From Veillonella sp. T11011-6 (lineage in GTDB: Bacteria > Bacillota > Negativicutes > Veillonellales > Veillonellaceae): 64,000 nucleotides of DNA. A program made the translations under genes and the position numbers. This document shows, in pieces, positions 55,686 through 64,000 of this stretch. Position 1 is the stretch's first letter. Each line of letters opens with the position of its first letter. Location: positions 496,001 to 560,000 of the forward strand of contig NZ_PPCW01000001.1 in NCBI RefSeq assembly GCF_002959755.1, read 5' to 3'. The notes beneath the pieces are model-generated. The model was not told the DNA's origin, made no database searches, and was given only the letters and a program-made list of their open reading frames with translations.

Positions 55686-56726
55686 TTAGCGTTTCATGAA
55701 TACAGGGATATCAGGGATACCGCTGTTTGTTGTTGTAGTGGATGCTGGACGAGATGTTGTAGTTGTTTTACCGAATTCTGGTACGCTTTTAGCGTTATTG
55801 CCAAAACCAGTTGCTACAACCGTAACTTGAACTTTATCGCCTAAGCTTTCATCGATAACAGAACCGAAGATGATATTTGCATCAGGATCTGCTGCATCAG
55901 AAATAATTTGAGCTGCTTCATTCACTTCAAAAATACCCAAATCGGAGCTACCAGAAATGTTAAGCAAGATGCCTTTAGCACCATCAATAGCAGTTTCCAA
56001 TAATGGGCTATTGATAGCCATTTTAGCAGCGTCTGCAGCACGGTTTTCACCTGTACCTTCACCAATACCCATCAATGCTTCGCCTTGATTAGTCATGATA
56101 GTTTTAACGTCTGCAAAGTCAAGGTTGATTAAACCAGGAATTTGGATCAAATCAGAAATACCTTTGATACCTTGACGAAGAACTTCATCAGCTTTACTGA
56201 ATGCATCAGATACGGAACATTTTTTATCTACTACTTGTAACAATTTATCATTAGGAATAACGATGATTGTATCAACTTTTTGAGTCAAGAACTCAATGCC
56301 TTTTTCTGCTGCAGCACGACGACGTTTGCCTTCGAATGCGAAAGGTTTAGTTACAACGCCTACTGTTAATGCACCAACTTCTTTAGCACATTCAGCTACG
56401 ATTGGAGCAGCACCAGTACCAGTACCACCGCCCATACCAGCAGTTACGAATACCATATCAGCACCTTCAAGGGCTTTAGTAATTTCTTCACGGCTTTCTT
56501 GAGCTGCTTCTTCACCGATTTGTGGGTTGGCGCCTGCGCCAAGACCTTTAGTAACTTTTTCACCGATTTGAATTGTTACATCCGCTTTAGACAATTCAAG
56601 CACTTGGTTTTCTGTATTAACAGCTAAAAATTGAACACCTTTAATTTGGTTATCAACCATACGATTAACAGCGTTATTACCGCCGCCACCAACACCGATA
56701 ACTTTAATATTTGCAAAATCAGACAT
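55686..56726 (-). CDS. ftsZ: Cell division protein FtsZ
   Basis: Tubulin-like GTPase forming the Z-ring. It has 346 residues. The GTP-binding motif [17 protein letters not shown]-terminal [17 protein letters not shown], and the T7 loop [11 protein letters not shown] with the catalytic Asp are present. A short variable linker rich in Thr/Ser/Pro leads to the C-terminal peptide [10 protein letters not shown] that binds membrane tethers. ATG 56726 follows GAGGAGGA. It lies 138 bases after sbp without ftsA in between, so its membrane tether must be encoded elsewhere or be a different protein. Confidence 0.98.
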   Translation of the reverse strand: MSDFANIKVIGVGGGGNNAVNRMVDNQIKGVQFLAVNTENQVLELSKADVTIQIGEKVTKGLGAGANPQIGEEAAQESREEITKALEGADMVFVTAGMGGGTGTGAAPIVAECAKEVGALTVGVVTKPFAFEGKRRRAAAEKGIEFLTQKVDTIIVIPNDKLLQVVDKKCSVSDAFSKADEVLRQGIKGISDLIQIPGLINLDFADVKTIMTNQGEALMGIGEGTGENRAADAAKMAINSPLLETAIDGAKGILLNISGSSDLGIFEVNEAAQIISDAADPDANIIFGSVIDESLGDKVQVTVVATGFGNNAKSVPEFGKTTTTSRPASTTTTNSGIPDIPVFMKR

Positions 56727-56864
56727 TGAACTTCCTCCTCTTATCGTTATCTATCGTATCAATATACGTCCCAATGTATCGATTTATATACTGACTATCT
56801 TATAACAATTACATTTATTTTACACTAAAATTTAAAAACTTTCCACTATATAGAATGTGATTTA

Positions 56865-57209
56865 TTAGAACCGCTTAGTCATAATTATCTTGCGTATAGC
56901 GCCTACATTAATAAATACACGCAACCCAAACCCAATGAGGGCCACATAGTAAAGATTAATACCTATTAAATCACCAACATATACAAGAATAACAGCTAAC
57001 ACCATATTTGAAAAGAACCCAATTACAAAGTTACTGAGATCAAAGGTTCTTTCCAATGCCGCTCGACTACCGCCAAACACTGCATCTAATGCCGCCAGAA
57101 CAGCTACTGATGTATAGTTCGAGTAACTAATAGGGATATGAAGTGGTGCTATCCATCCTAAGGTAGCCCCTATGATTAGGCCAATGATGGCGAAGATATA
57201 GATGTTCAT
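56865..57209 (-). CDS. sbp: Small basic protein (Sbp, DUF1290)
   Basis: It has 114 residues and is a polytopic membrane protein of the division cluster in Firmicutes, function unclear. Hydrophobic segments lie at about 2-24 (IYIFAIIGLIIGATLGWIAP), 30-45, 60-85 and 86-105. The Sbp signature APLHIPISYSNYTSVAVLAALDAVFGGSRA is complete. It overlaps the DUF881 gene by 4 bases, as usual. The basic C-terminus (RKIIMTKRF) gives the family its name. Confidence 0.93.
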   Translation of the reverse strand: MNIYIFAIIGLIIGATLGWIAPLHIPISYSNYTSVAVLAALDAVFGGSRAALERTFDLSNFVIGFFSNMVLAVILVYVGDLIGINLYYVALIGFGLRVFINVGAIRKIIMTKRF

Positions 57210-57901
57210 TCTTTACCTCCTAACTCATTAGGCTTCATATGTTCTTCTCTAAAGGTACCTGTGAAAGCAGGAATCGCTACATCCTCTTCTTGCTTTATAG
57301 TTACCTTTATTCCCCAATGTTTGAGCGAATCCACTACACCACCGCGCATAGTTAACGCCGAATTTAATGTCTTTGGATCTCCAATGGCTTTCACCGTAAA
57401 GGGAGCGCCAAAGACCTTACCATTTACAGTGATAGTTGGTCCTGAACATCGTATTTCAGACGTTCCTATAAGGCGTTGATCATTAATAGCTATTGCTTCA
57501 GCCCCACCAGCACGTAATTCATTGACAATCCTAAGAATATCTTCATCATGAATTACATACAAATTAGGATTTTCACCACTTTGCACAGGCTTTAAGCTAT
57601 CTTCAATCAAAACGCTAACACCTGGACCTTTAACATTTGTTAAAGCCGCTTTCATCATGAGCTGTTCATCAGCTTTACCGTCGCCATTAGCACCAGATTT
57701 TTTTAGTGATTCAATTTGCTTTAATAAAGCATCCCGTTCACTCTGGGCCTCTCGCAATTGTACTGCTAAATCACCAGCCCGTTGTAAGCGAATATTTTCT
57801 TCTATATTATCTTGAGTCATCTTATATTGGGTTACAACCATAAACCCCAATATACAGCTGACTATGGCAATTGCCCACCGTTCGTGTCTCACGACAATCA
57901 T
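57206..57901 (-). CDS. DUF881 family protein (YlxW/YlxX-like)
   Basis: It has 231 residues. One N-terminal membrane helix spans about 10-28 (AIAIVSCILGFMVVTQYKM), a coiled coil covers about 35-70, and a periplasmic DUF881 domain follows with ALTNVKGPGVSVLIEDS, NELRAGGAEAIAINDQRL and SALTMRGGVVDSLKHWGIKV. Found between ftsQ and sbp/ftsZ in many Firmicutes. The exact role is unknown but a link to division or wall synthesis is assumed from context. ATG 57901 has AAAAGGTAG close upstream. It lies 28 bases after ftsQ. Confidence 0.9.
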   Translation of the reverse strand: MIVVRHERWAIAIVSCILGFMVVTQYKMTQDNIEENIRLQRAGDLAVQLREAQSERDALLKQIESLKKSGANGDGKADEQLMMKAALTNVKGPGVSVLIEDSLKPVQSGENPNLYVIHDEDILRIVNELRAGGAEAIAINDQRLIGTSEIRCSGPTITVNGKVFGAPFTVKAIGDPKTLNSALTMRGGVVDSLKHWGIKVTIKQEEDVAIPAFTGTFREEHMKPNELGGKE

Positions 57902-57929
57902 CTACCTTTTATTTTCAACATGACCTAAT

Positions 57930-58784
57930 TTATCTTGTTTTCGTCTCATCTTTCTTAGTAGATGAATTTTCTGTAGTCGGTGCTCCATTTTGATGTTTTT
58001 TGCCTTCTGGCATCACATCGGTTTTAATGTACGGTGACGAAACATTTACATCGATATACTGTACATTACCATGAGTCTTTTTAATATCTTGTAACATCGA
58101 CTGAGTTAGCTCTGCTTTTTTAGCTAAGTCTTTGCCATCTCCCAGTCGAATCTGTACACCTGAAACAGTATATGCCATTATTGCATCAGGATCTCCAATA
58201 TTAACCTCCGCAATATTCTTGAATGTCTCCTCATCAAGTGAGTTCAAATATTCAAGAGCAGCCAATATGGGCTTATCTACCACCGTATCTCCTAAAAGTA
58301 TATTTCCAGCTTTCACACCAGAAATCATAGGTACAGATGTATCTTGAATAGCAGGCTCAGATGCAATCACTTGACCTTTACCATCAAGGGTCAAGTATCC
58401 AAATTGAGCTGGTACAACGGCAACAGCCTTGCGTTCTACTACATTTACCACCATTGTAAGTGGCAACTGATAGCTGATTTGAGCCTCTTCGACACGTAAG
58501 TCTTTCGACAATCTAGTTTTTAATTTTTCTGTACTAATTTGCAATATATTAACAGGTTCATGGATATCACCTGCTACCATTACATCTTGTACAGTTACCT
58601 TATCCGATCCAGTAACTTTTAAGGATCCAAAAGGAATAGGTAGTGTAAACAACCCCACCAACACGAGAGTAACTGCACCACCGATTTTTAACACTCGTTT
58701 TCTAAATACAGCCCGTTCATCACGAACAGGTGTAGAAGACTGCATCTCCCCAGAGTTGGATGGATGGTTTTGCTTATCATCCAT
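57930..58784 (-). CDS. ftsQ: Cell division protein FtsQ/DivIB
   Basis: Divisome scaffold with a single membrane pass, 284 residues. The cytoplasmic N-terminus (~1-30, polar) is followed by a membrane helix at about 33-50 (IGGAVTLVLVGLFTLPI), a POTRA domain (about 52-120, FGSLKVTGSDKVTVQDVM...ILQISTEKLKTRLSKDLRVEEAQISYQLPLTMVVNVVERKAV) and the beta domain. The charged Lys/Glu/Asn tail at the end is of low complexity. ATG 58784 is 27 bases after ddl. Partners FtsL/FtsB are not in the window. Confidence 0.9.
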   Translation of the reverse strand: MDDKQNHPSNSGEMQSSTPVRDERAVFRKRVLKIGGAVTLVLVGLFTLPIPFGSLKVTGSDKVTVQDVMVAGDIHEPVNILQISTEKLKTRLSKDLRVEEAQISYQLPLTMVVNVVERKAVAVVPAQFGYLTLDGKGQVIASEPAIQDTSVPMISGVKAGNILLGDTVVDKPILAALEYLNSLDEETFKNIAEVNIGDPDAIMAYTVSGVQIRLGDGKDLAKKAELTQSMLQDIKKTHGNVQYIDVNVSSPYIKTDVMPEGKKHQNGAPTTENSSTKKDETKTR

Positions 58785-58811
58785 AGTTAACTCCTTATCT
58801 TCTATTAGCCC

Positions 58812-59744
58812 TTAAAATTTCCCTATACTAGCTGTTAATAGAATTTTTTCACATAATGTTGGGAAGTCGATTCCCATTTCTTTAGCTGCTTTTGGTACTA
58901 AAGACGTTGCTGTCATACCAGGCACAGTGTTATATTCAAGAACATACATCTTATCGGCATGATCTGTCATAACATCAACACGAATAACCCCACTGCCTTG
59001 TACTTCGCGATATACAAGTTCCCCAATGCGTTGCATTTCAGCAGTCATGTCTTCACTAATAGGTGCTGGCACTAAATACTCTGTAGCACCTACCGTATAC
59101 TTACTCATGTAGTCATATTCACCAGAATGTGGACGAATTTCAATAACAGACAAAGCTTTGCCATCTAAAACAGATACGGTAAATTCACGACCATCAAGGA
59201 ATTGTTCTACCACGAGAATAGGGTCATATTTAAGAGCTTCCGTTACAGCCTCTTCTAACTGAGCTTCATCGCGAACGATAGTAACCCCAATACTAGAACC
59301 TTGAGTGGCAGATTTCACAACTACTGGAATTGTAAAATCTTTACGGATGTGTTCAATAATAGCCTCTGCAGATTCAAGATTACCATTGAAGGACTCGGAA
59401 GCCGCCGTAGGAATATTGGCACCTTTAAACACATCTTTACTTACTTTTTTATTCATCCCTACTGCATGAGCCATAATACCGGACCCAGTGTATGGAATTT
59501 CAGCCATTTCTAATAAGCCTTGTAATGCACCGTCTTCACCATAACGGCCGTGAATGGCATTAAATACGACTTCACCACCGAGGGCTTCAATATCTTTTAA
59601 AACAGTACGTGGATTAAGTTCTAATGTTTGGGCATTATAACCTTTGCTTTCAAGTGCTTCCGCAATAGCCGCACCAGTACGACGAGATACTTCAGCCTCT
59701 TTGGAAGGACCACCCATCAATACGATTATTTTTTTATCTTTCAT
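58812..59744 (-). CDS. ddl: D-alanine--D-alanine ligase
   Basis: Joins two D-Ala for the peptidoglycan stem peptide. It has 310 residues, ATP-grasp. N-terminal VLMGGPSKEAEVSRRTGAAIAEAL, the Ser-containing loop TQGSSIGVT, VEQFLDGREFTVSVLDG, and the Mg-site motif RVDVMTDHADKMYVLEYNTVPGMTATSL are seen. The Tyr-containing loop (EYDYMSKYTVG) suggests a D-Ala-D-Ala rather than D-Ala-D-Lac ligase, so no vancomycin resistance is predicted. It overlaps murC by 4 bases. Confidence 0.96.
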   Translation of the reverse strand: MKDKKIIVLMGGPSKEAEVSRRTGAAIAEALESKGYNAQTLELNPRTVLKDIEALGGEVVFNAIHGRYGEDGALQGLLEMAEIPYTGSGIMAHAVGMNKKVSKDVFKGANIPTAASESFNGNLESAEAIIEHIRKDFTIPVVVKSATQGSSIGVTIVRDEAQLEEAVTEALKYDPILVVEQFLDGREFTVSVLDGKALSVIEIRPHSGEYDYMSKYTVGATEYLVPAPISEDMTAEMQRIGELVYREVQGSGVIRVDVMTDHADKMYVLEYNTVPGMTATSLVPKAAKEMGIDFPTLCEKILLTASIGKF

Positions 59745-61123
59745 TGTAAGCCTTCCTCCAATATAGCTAATAATTTTGGTCCATATTGATTAATAGAACC
59801 TGCACCCATGGTGATAACCAAGTCATTAGGTCTCACTACTTTTGATAATACTTCAGGCAAATCATCAACAGACTGTACATAATGTACATCTTGACCTGTG
59901 GCCGCTTTAATAGCATTTGGAATTGTATTGCCATCAATACCAGGGATTGGATCTTCACCAGAGCTATAAATATCTGTCATATATACTTCATCAGCGCTTG
60001 TGAAAGCAGTAGCAAATTCGTCTTTTAGCAAGCTAGTACGAGTAAAACGATGTGGTTGGAATACACAGATAACACGATGTTTTTCTAACTCTTTTGCGGC
60101 TTTCAACGTAGCTTTAATCTCTGTAGGATGATGAGCATAGTCATCAACAACCCACACACCTGCTACATGGCCTTTCGTTTCAAAACGGCGTTTTGCACCG
60201 ATAAATTTACCTAAGCCCTTAGTAATGATACGTGTTTCTACACCACAGCAATCATGAGCCACAATAAAGGCAGCCAAGGAATTCAATACATTATGTTCAC
60301 CAGGAACACGCAAGCGAATACGCTCAATATTTACACCCTTATGATATACATCATAAACCAATGTAGAGTCTACATAATGAATATTTTTAGCTACATAATC
60401 ATTATTATCGCTTAAGCCATATGTAATGAAGTTACGATTTACACGACTCATAACGTAGCGGATATTTTCATTATCACCACATACGATTGCTTTGCCAGAT
60501 TCTGGTAAGGTTTCAACAAACTCACAGAATGCATTTAGCAAATTATCCATTGTTTTGTAATGATCCATATGATCATCTTCAATATTAGTAATAACAATTG
60601 TGTGTGGACGTAGTTTCAAGAAAGACCCATCACTCTCATCTGCTTCTACTACAGAGAAATGGCCTTTACCAAGGCAACTACTGCCTTTTAAATAATCTAC
60701 TTCACCGCCAATAATAACTGTTGGATCGGCATCTGCTTCTACTAAAATTTGACCAATCATCGAAGTAGTAGAAGTTTTACCGTGTGCGCCAGCTACTGCA
60801 ATGCCATCTGTTACGTCTAACACAGCTTTTACAATATCGGAACGGTGCAAAATTGTAATGCCTTGAGCTTTAGCAGCTACAATTTCAGGATTATCTTCGC
60901 GAATAGCAGTAGAACGAACTACAGCATCAACGCCATTTACATACTCTTTATTATGACCAATATGAACAGTAGCGCCCATATTTCTGAACTTTTCAATAAC
61001 TGCAGATTCAGTTACATCTGAACCAGATACATCATAACCTTTTTGAATTAAAATATTCGCTATAGCACGCATGCCAGATCCACCTATACCAATAAGATGA
61101 ATCTTATGAATACCGTCTAACAT
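59741..61123 (-). CDS. murC: UDP-N-acetylmuramate--L-alanine ligase
   Basis: Adds the first amino acid (L-Ala) to UDP-MurNAc. It has 460 residues. The UDP-binding N-domain has IHLIGIGGSGMRAIANIL, ATP binding VAGAHGKTSTTSMIGQIL, the central VEADESDGSF and ITNIEDDHMDHY, and the C-domain WVVDDYAHHPTEIKATL with FQPHRFTRT. All are hallmark Mur-ligase motifs of the MurC subgroup. ATG 61123 lies 14 bases after murG. ddl follows directly, murB being absent at this place. Confidence 0.97.
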   Translation of the reverse strand: MLDGIHKIHLIGIGGSGMRAIANILIQKGYDVSGSDVTESAVIEKFRNMGATVHIGHNKEYVNGVDAVVRSTAIREDNPEIVAAKAQGITILHRSDIVKAVLDVTDGIAVAGAHGKTSTTSMIGQILVEADADPTVIIGGEVDYLKGSSCLGKGHFSVVEADESDGSFLKLRPHTIVITNIEDDHMDHYKTMDNLLNAFCEFVETLPESGKAIVCGDNENIRYVMSRVNRNFITYGLSDNNDYVAKNIHYVDSTLVYDVYHKGVNIERIRLRVPGEHNVLNSLAAFIVAHDCCGVETRIITKGLGKFIGAKRRFETKGHVAGVWVVDDYAHHPTEIKATLKAAKELEKHRVICVFQPHRFTRTSLLKDEFATAFTSADEVYMTDIYSSGEDPIPGIDGNTIPNAIKAATGQDVHYVQSVDDLPEVLSKVVRPNDLVITMGAGSINQYGPKLLAILEEGLQ

Positions 61124-61137
61124 AAAACCTCTCCTTG

Positions 61138-62247
61138 TTACTTTGCAATAGATAATGCTAATTTTGCAATATCATGAGCCGCGTTTGGTTTCCCTAATTG
61201 CAATGCTCGTTCTCCCATTTGTGATAATAAATCACGATTGGCCATAAACATTTCAATTTCCCCTATCAAATCATGAGCACTTAACATTTGATCAACGATC
61301 ATATGAGCAGCCCCTTCTTGAACAAAAATACGGGCATTATATGTTTGATGATCTTCCGCTGCATATGGATATGGTACCAACACAGATGGAATACCTCGAA
61401 CCGCCAGCTCAGCCAGCCCGATAGCACCAGATCTAAAGACTGCTAAATCAGCTGCTGCCAAAGCTTTTGGCATATCATGTAGATATGGCAGAATCACCGA
61501 AGAATCACCTAAACCATCACCGTCGGTAATACCAAGCTGAGATAACACAGATTTGTATTCTCCGTCCCCTGTAATATGGATTAATTTGATTCCTTTTGTT
61601 CCTTGAAAATGCTTATGTACATCAATCATAGCATTATTGATAGTTCGCGCCCCCCGAGAACCACCTGCTATGAGAACTGTAAATGTGTCATCACTTAAAT
61701 TAAAATAATTACGTCCATCAGCTCTAGTATCGACTAATACATCAGGGCGTACTGGGTTACCAGTATACACTACGCGTTTTGCCTTTGAAAAAGATGCTTC
61801 TGCATCCTTGTAGCCCACGGCTACTACATCAACAAAACGGCTTAGAATTTTATTTGTAATACCTGCAATGACATTTTGTTCCTGTATCAATGTTGGAATG
61901 TTGCGCAATGCTGCAGCCATGAGAATAGGACCACAGACATAACCACCAGTACCAATAACTACATCCGGCTTAAAGTTAGAAATGATTGTATTGGCTTTCA
62001 CAAGAGAGAAAGCAGTCTTACCTAACGTCACTAACGTACCAAAAGATAATTTACGTTGCAAACCTTGTACGGGTAATGTAGTAAACTCAATGCCTTCTTT
62101 AGGCACTAAGGTTGCTTCTAAGCCCTTTTCAGTTCCTACATATAAAACCTGTGCATCAGGGTTCTGCTTCATAATTTCCTTATATATAGTTATTGCTGGA
62201 TATATATGTCCACCGGTGCCACCACCTGAAATAATGATACGTTTCAT
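61138..62247 (-). CDS. murG: UDP-GlcNAc:lipid-linked MurNAc transferase MurG
   Basis: Peripheral inner-membrane GT-B enzyme converting lipid I to lipid II. It is 369 residues from ATG 62247, one base overlapping the murD stop (TAATG), with GGGAGA upstream. MKRIIISGGGTGGHIYPAI is the G-loop motif. Later IGTGGYVCGPI, AGGSRGARTINNAM, FRSGAIGLAELAVRGIPSVLVPYPYAAEDHQTYNA are the UDP-GlcNAc-binding signatures. The ORF to 62283 begins inside murD and is rejected. ftsW, common between murD and murG, is missing here. Confidence 0.97.
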   Translation of the reverse strand: MKRIIISGGGTGGHIYPAITIYKEIMKQNPDAQVLYVGTEKGLEATLVPKEGIEFTTLPVQGLQRKLSFGTLVTLGKTAFSLVKANTIISNFKPDVVIGTGGYVCGPILMAAALRNIPTLIQEQNVIAGITNKILSRFVDVVAVGYKDAEASFSKAKRVVYTGNPVRPDVLVDTRADGRNYFNLSDDTFTVLIAGGSRGARTINNAMIDVHKHFQGTKGIKLIHITGDGEYKSVLSQLGITDGDGLGDSSVILPYLHDMPKALAAADLAVFRSGAIGLAELAVRGIPSVLVPYPYAAEDHQTYNARIFVQEGAAHMIVDQMLSAHDLIGEIEMFMANRDLLSQMGERALQLGKPNAAHDIAKLALSIAK

Positions 62248-63617
62248 TAATGGTGTCTCCCTTCTTGCAACATATGAACACAATTTTTAAAATCATCGCC
62301 ACGTTCTTCAAAACAGCTGTACCAATCAAAGCTTGAACAAGCTGGTGATAATAATACAATATCACCTTGATTAGCCAATTTATAACCTTGTTCAACAGCA
62401 TCTTTCATAGATGAAGCTCTGTAAATAGGCTGAACGCCAGCCTCTTTTGCAGCAGCTTCAAATCGATCCGCCGCTTCCCCCATAAAGATAACAGCTTTTG
62501 TATGATCTTTAACAAGCTGCATAAAATCTTCTAAAGGAGTCATTTTATCATGACCACCAGCTAATAAAATAACTGATTGATCAAAGGATTCTAATGCTTT
62601 TACAACAGAGTCAACATTAGTAGCTTTAGAGTCATTATAGAATGTAACGCCATCAATTGTTTTAACCCGTTCTAATCGATGTTCAACGCCATGGAACTCA
62701 CTAATAATGCGATGAATAGTTTCTGCTGGTACACCTAACGCATAGGTTAAAGCGATAACAGTTAAAATATTTTCAATATTATGACTACCTGGAATGTGGA
62801 TATCATCGCTTCCAATAACAGGCGTTGCCTTACCATCCTTTGTTACATAACATTGTCCTTTATCATAGTAAGCACCATTTGACACCACTTGATGTTGACT
62901 AATTTTAAGGATATGGCTAGGCACACGATGTTCCATATCTGCCACAATTGGATCATCAATATTAAGCACCATAAAATCTGTACTTAATTGATTTTCAAAG
63001 ATTTGTTCCTTTGCAGCAATATAATTTTCCATCGTCTTGTGACGAGCTAAATGGTCTGGTGTAATATTGAGCATAATAGCACCAACCGGTCTAAAATGCT
63101 TAATTGTTTCTAATTGATAGCTAGATAGTTCAGCTACCAAGAAACCATCTGCTGGCATGGAATAGGCAACTTCACTGAGAGAATCCCCTATATTGCCACC
63201 AACGCGAACTGGTTTTCCAGTGCCTTCCAATACCTTAGTTAATAATGTAGTAGTTGTAGTCTTACCATTGGTACCAGTAACGGCAACAATTGGAGATTTA
63301 GATAACTCATAAGCTACTTCAACTTCACTAACTACATCAATTCCACGTGCTTGAGCAGCTTTTACAATTGGAATATCTAAAGAAATACCTGGAGAAATAA
63401 CAATACGATCCACGCCATCAAGCAAGGATTCGTCTTGTAGACCTGTAATAATCTCCACACCCGCTGATACTAGTCTTTTTTCCTCATCTGCAGGCAGTGT
63501 AACAGGCTTATAATCATTTAACACTACATGGGCCCCAACTTGAGCTAACACCCAAGATGCGCCTATACCGCTGGCACCAGCGCCCAGAACAAGTATATGT
63601 TTGTCTCCGTATTCCAT
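62247..63617 (-). CDS. murD: UDP-N-acetylmuramoylalanine--D-glutamate ligase
   Basis: Adds D-Glu to UDP-MurNAc-L-Ala. It has 456 residues. VLGAGASGIGASWVLAQVGAHVVLND, the ATP loop VTGTNGKTTTTTLLTKVLEG, AELSSYQLETI, LNITPDHLARHKTMENY, NNDSKATN-like segment (FYNDSKATNVDSVVKAL) and LLSPACSSFDWYSCFEERGDDF are all seen, matching MurD. ATG 63617 is preceded by AGGTG. A GTG three codons earlier is in frame but overlaps that site. Gap to mraY is about 85 bases with no gene. Confidence 0.97.
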   Translation of the reverse strand: MEYGDKHILVLGAGASGIGASWVLAQVGAHVVLNDYKPVTLPADEEKRLVSAGVEIITGLQDESLLDGVDRIVISPGISLDIPIVKAAQARGIDVVSEVEVAYELSKSPIVAVTGTNGKTTTTTLLTKVLEGTGKPVRVGGNIGDSLSEVAYSMPADGFLVAELSSYQLETIKHFRPVGAIMLNITPDHLARHKTMENYIAAKEQIFENQLSTDFMVLNIDDPIVADMEHRVPSHILKISQHQVVSNGAYYDKGQCYVTKDGKATPVIGSDDIHIPGSHNIENILTVIALTYALGVPAETIHRIISEFHGVEHRLERVKTIDGVTFYNDSKATNVDSVVKALESFDQSVILLAGGHDKMTPLEDFMQLVKDHTKAVIFMGEAADRFEAAAKEAGVQPIYRASSMKDAVEQGYKLANQGDIVLLSPACSSFDWYSCFEERGDDFKNCVHMLQEGRHH

Positions 63618-63701
63618 CTGTATCACCTAAATTATCAACAAAAATAATGTATTCCTATCTTATAAGCATACCATTATTTGCGGCTTCCGTTAAGTATTAT
63701 C

Positions 63702-64000
63702 TTACAAAGTTATAGTCGCTAAAATGACACCAATAACAGCTAATACAGCACCACCAAACCAGAAGCGATTAACAACAGTTTGTTCAGCCCAACCAGACAA
63801 CTCAAAATGATGGTGAATAGGGCTCATTTTAAATACTCGTACACCACGAGTTTTAAAGGAAATAACTTGAATAATAACGGATAACGCTTCCATAACAAAA
63901 ATACCGCCAATTACAACGAGTAACAACTCTGTTTTTGTAAGAATCGCCATCGCCGCAAAAGCACCACCTAATGCTAAAGAACCTGTATCCCCCATAAATA
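63702..64000 (-). CDS. mraY: MraY, phospho-MurNAc-pentapeptide transferase (partial, C-terminal part)
   Basis: The last ~99 residues of the integral membrane enzyme that makes lipid I from UDP-MurNAc-pentapeptide and undecaprenyl phosphate. The N-terminus lies beyond position 64000. Seen: [19 protein letters not shown] (catalytic Asp region), hydrophobic helices, the HHH motif in [25 protein letters not shown], and a last membrane helix [17 protein letters not shown]. It heads the local run mraY-murD-murG-murC-ddl-ftsQ. Confidence 0.96.
   Translation of the reverse strand, partial: FMGDTGSLALGGAFAAMAILTKTELLLVVIGGIFVMEALSVIIQVISFKTRGVRVFKMSPIHHHFELSGWAEQTVVNRFWFGGAVLAVIGVILATITL

Noticed and set aside
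58812-59744. D-Ala-D-Lac type ligase (vancomycin resistance)
   Set aside because: The Tyr-containing omega-loop and cluster context indicate a housekeeping D-Ala-D-Ala ligase. No vanH or vanX-like genes are nearby.

Overview
The window is a slice of a low-GC, diderm Firmicute chromosome, most consistent with Veillonella or a close Negativicutes relative. The gene content and order are Firmicute-like: the cggR glycolytic operon, prfA-prmC-sua5-rpiB-glyA-upp synteny, ccpN-ppsR, and mutS2. A signal-peptide-bearing outer-membrane beta-barrel protein next to ftsZ shows that the cell has an outer membrane. The species assignment rests on protein character and gene order, not on a database search. 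About 60 of roughly 63 genes lie on the minus strand. Only rpmB, a class A PBP and a DUF896 gene are on plus, so minus is probably the leading strand. No rRNA, tRNA, CRISPR array, insertion sequence or prophage was seen. Every gap between genes is under 300 bases.

Layout in coordinate order. 1-3.5 kb holds guaB (3' end cut by the window edge), a 4-oxalocrotonate tautomerase and recG. 3.7-9.7 kb holds rpmB (+), then dgt, ppsR and a CcpN-like CBS regulator, then ppsA and a CoA-type NUDIX gene. 9.9-22.5 kb holds tyrS, a PBP1A-type enzyme (+), mutS2, a U32 peptidase, pheT, pheS and a hotdog thioesterase. 22.7-25.7 kb is a MacAB-like tripartite export operon without an outer-membrane channel gene. 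25.9-27.7 kb holds pfkA and a shikimate-kinase-like protein with a long basic tail that overlaps pfkA.

27.8-35.9 kb is a compact twelve-gene type IV pilus operon: two ATPases, the PilC platform, a major pilin, a short PilD, four minor pilins, and PilM/N/O-like proteins. It is the most system-like part of the window. It probably serves DNA uptake (natural transformation) or twitching. It has extensive out-of-frame gene overlaps, two pilins with very long leader peptides, and no secretin gene.

36-43 kb is the complete lower glycolytic operon cggR-gapA-pgk-tpiA-gpmI-eno, with a clear promoter and a direct-repeat CggR operator. 43.2-50.5 kb is the conserved rpmE-yqhQ-prfA-prmC-sua5-lmwPTP-rpiB-glyA-upp block. 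50.5-55.6 kb holds a PC4-like protein, an unrecognised 479-residue protein, nth, a DUF896 protein (+), an aminotransferase and the outer-membrane barrel. 55.7-64 kb is the distal division and cell-wall cluster mraY-murD-murG-murC-ddl-ftsQ-DUF881-sbp-ftsZ, which lacks ftsW, murB and ftsA at their usual positions.

Themes. Carbon-flow control is well represented: glycolysis under CggR, gluconeogenic PEP synthase with its kinase/phosphatase PpsR and a CcpN-like regulator, and pfkA. This suits an organism that grows on lactate or other organic acids and runs gluconeogenesis. Start codons were revised wherever ribosome-binding sites argued against the longest reading frame.
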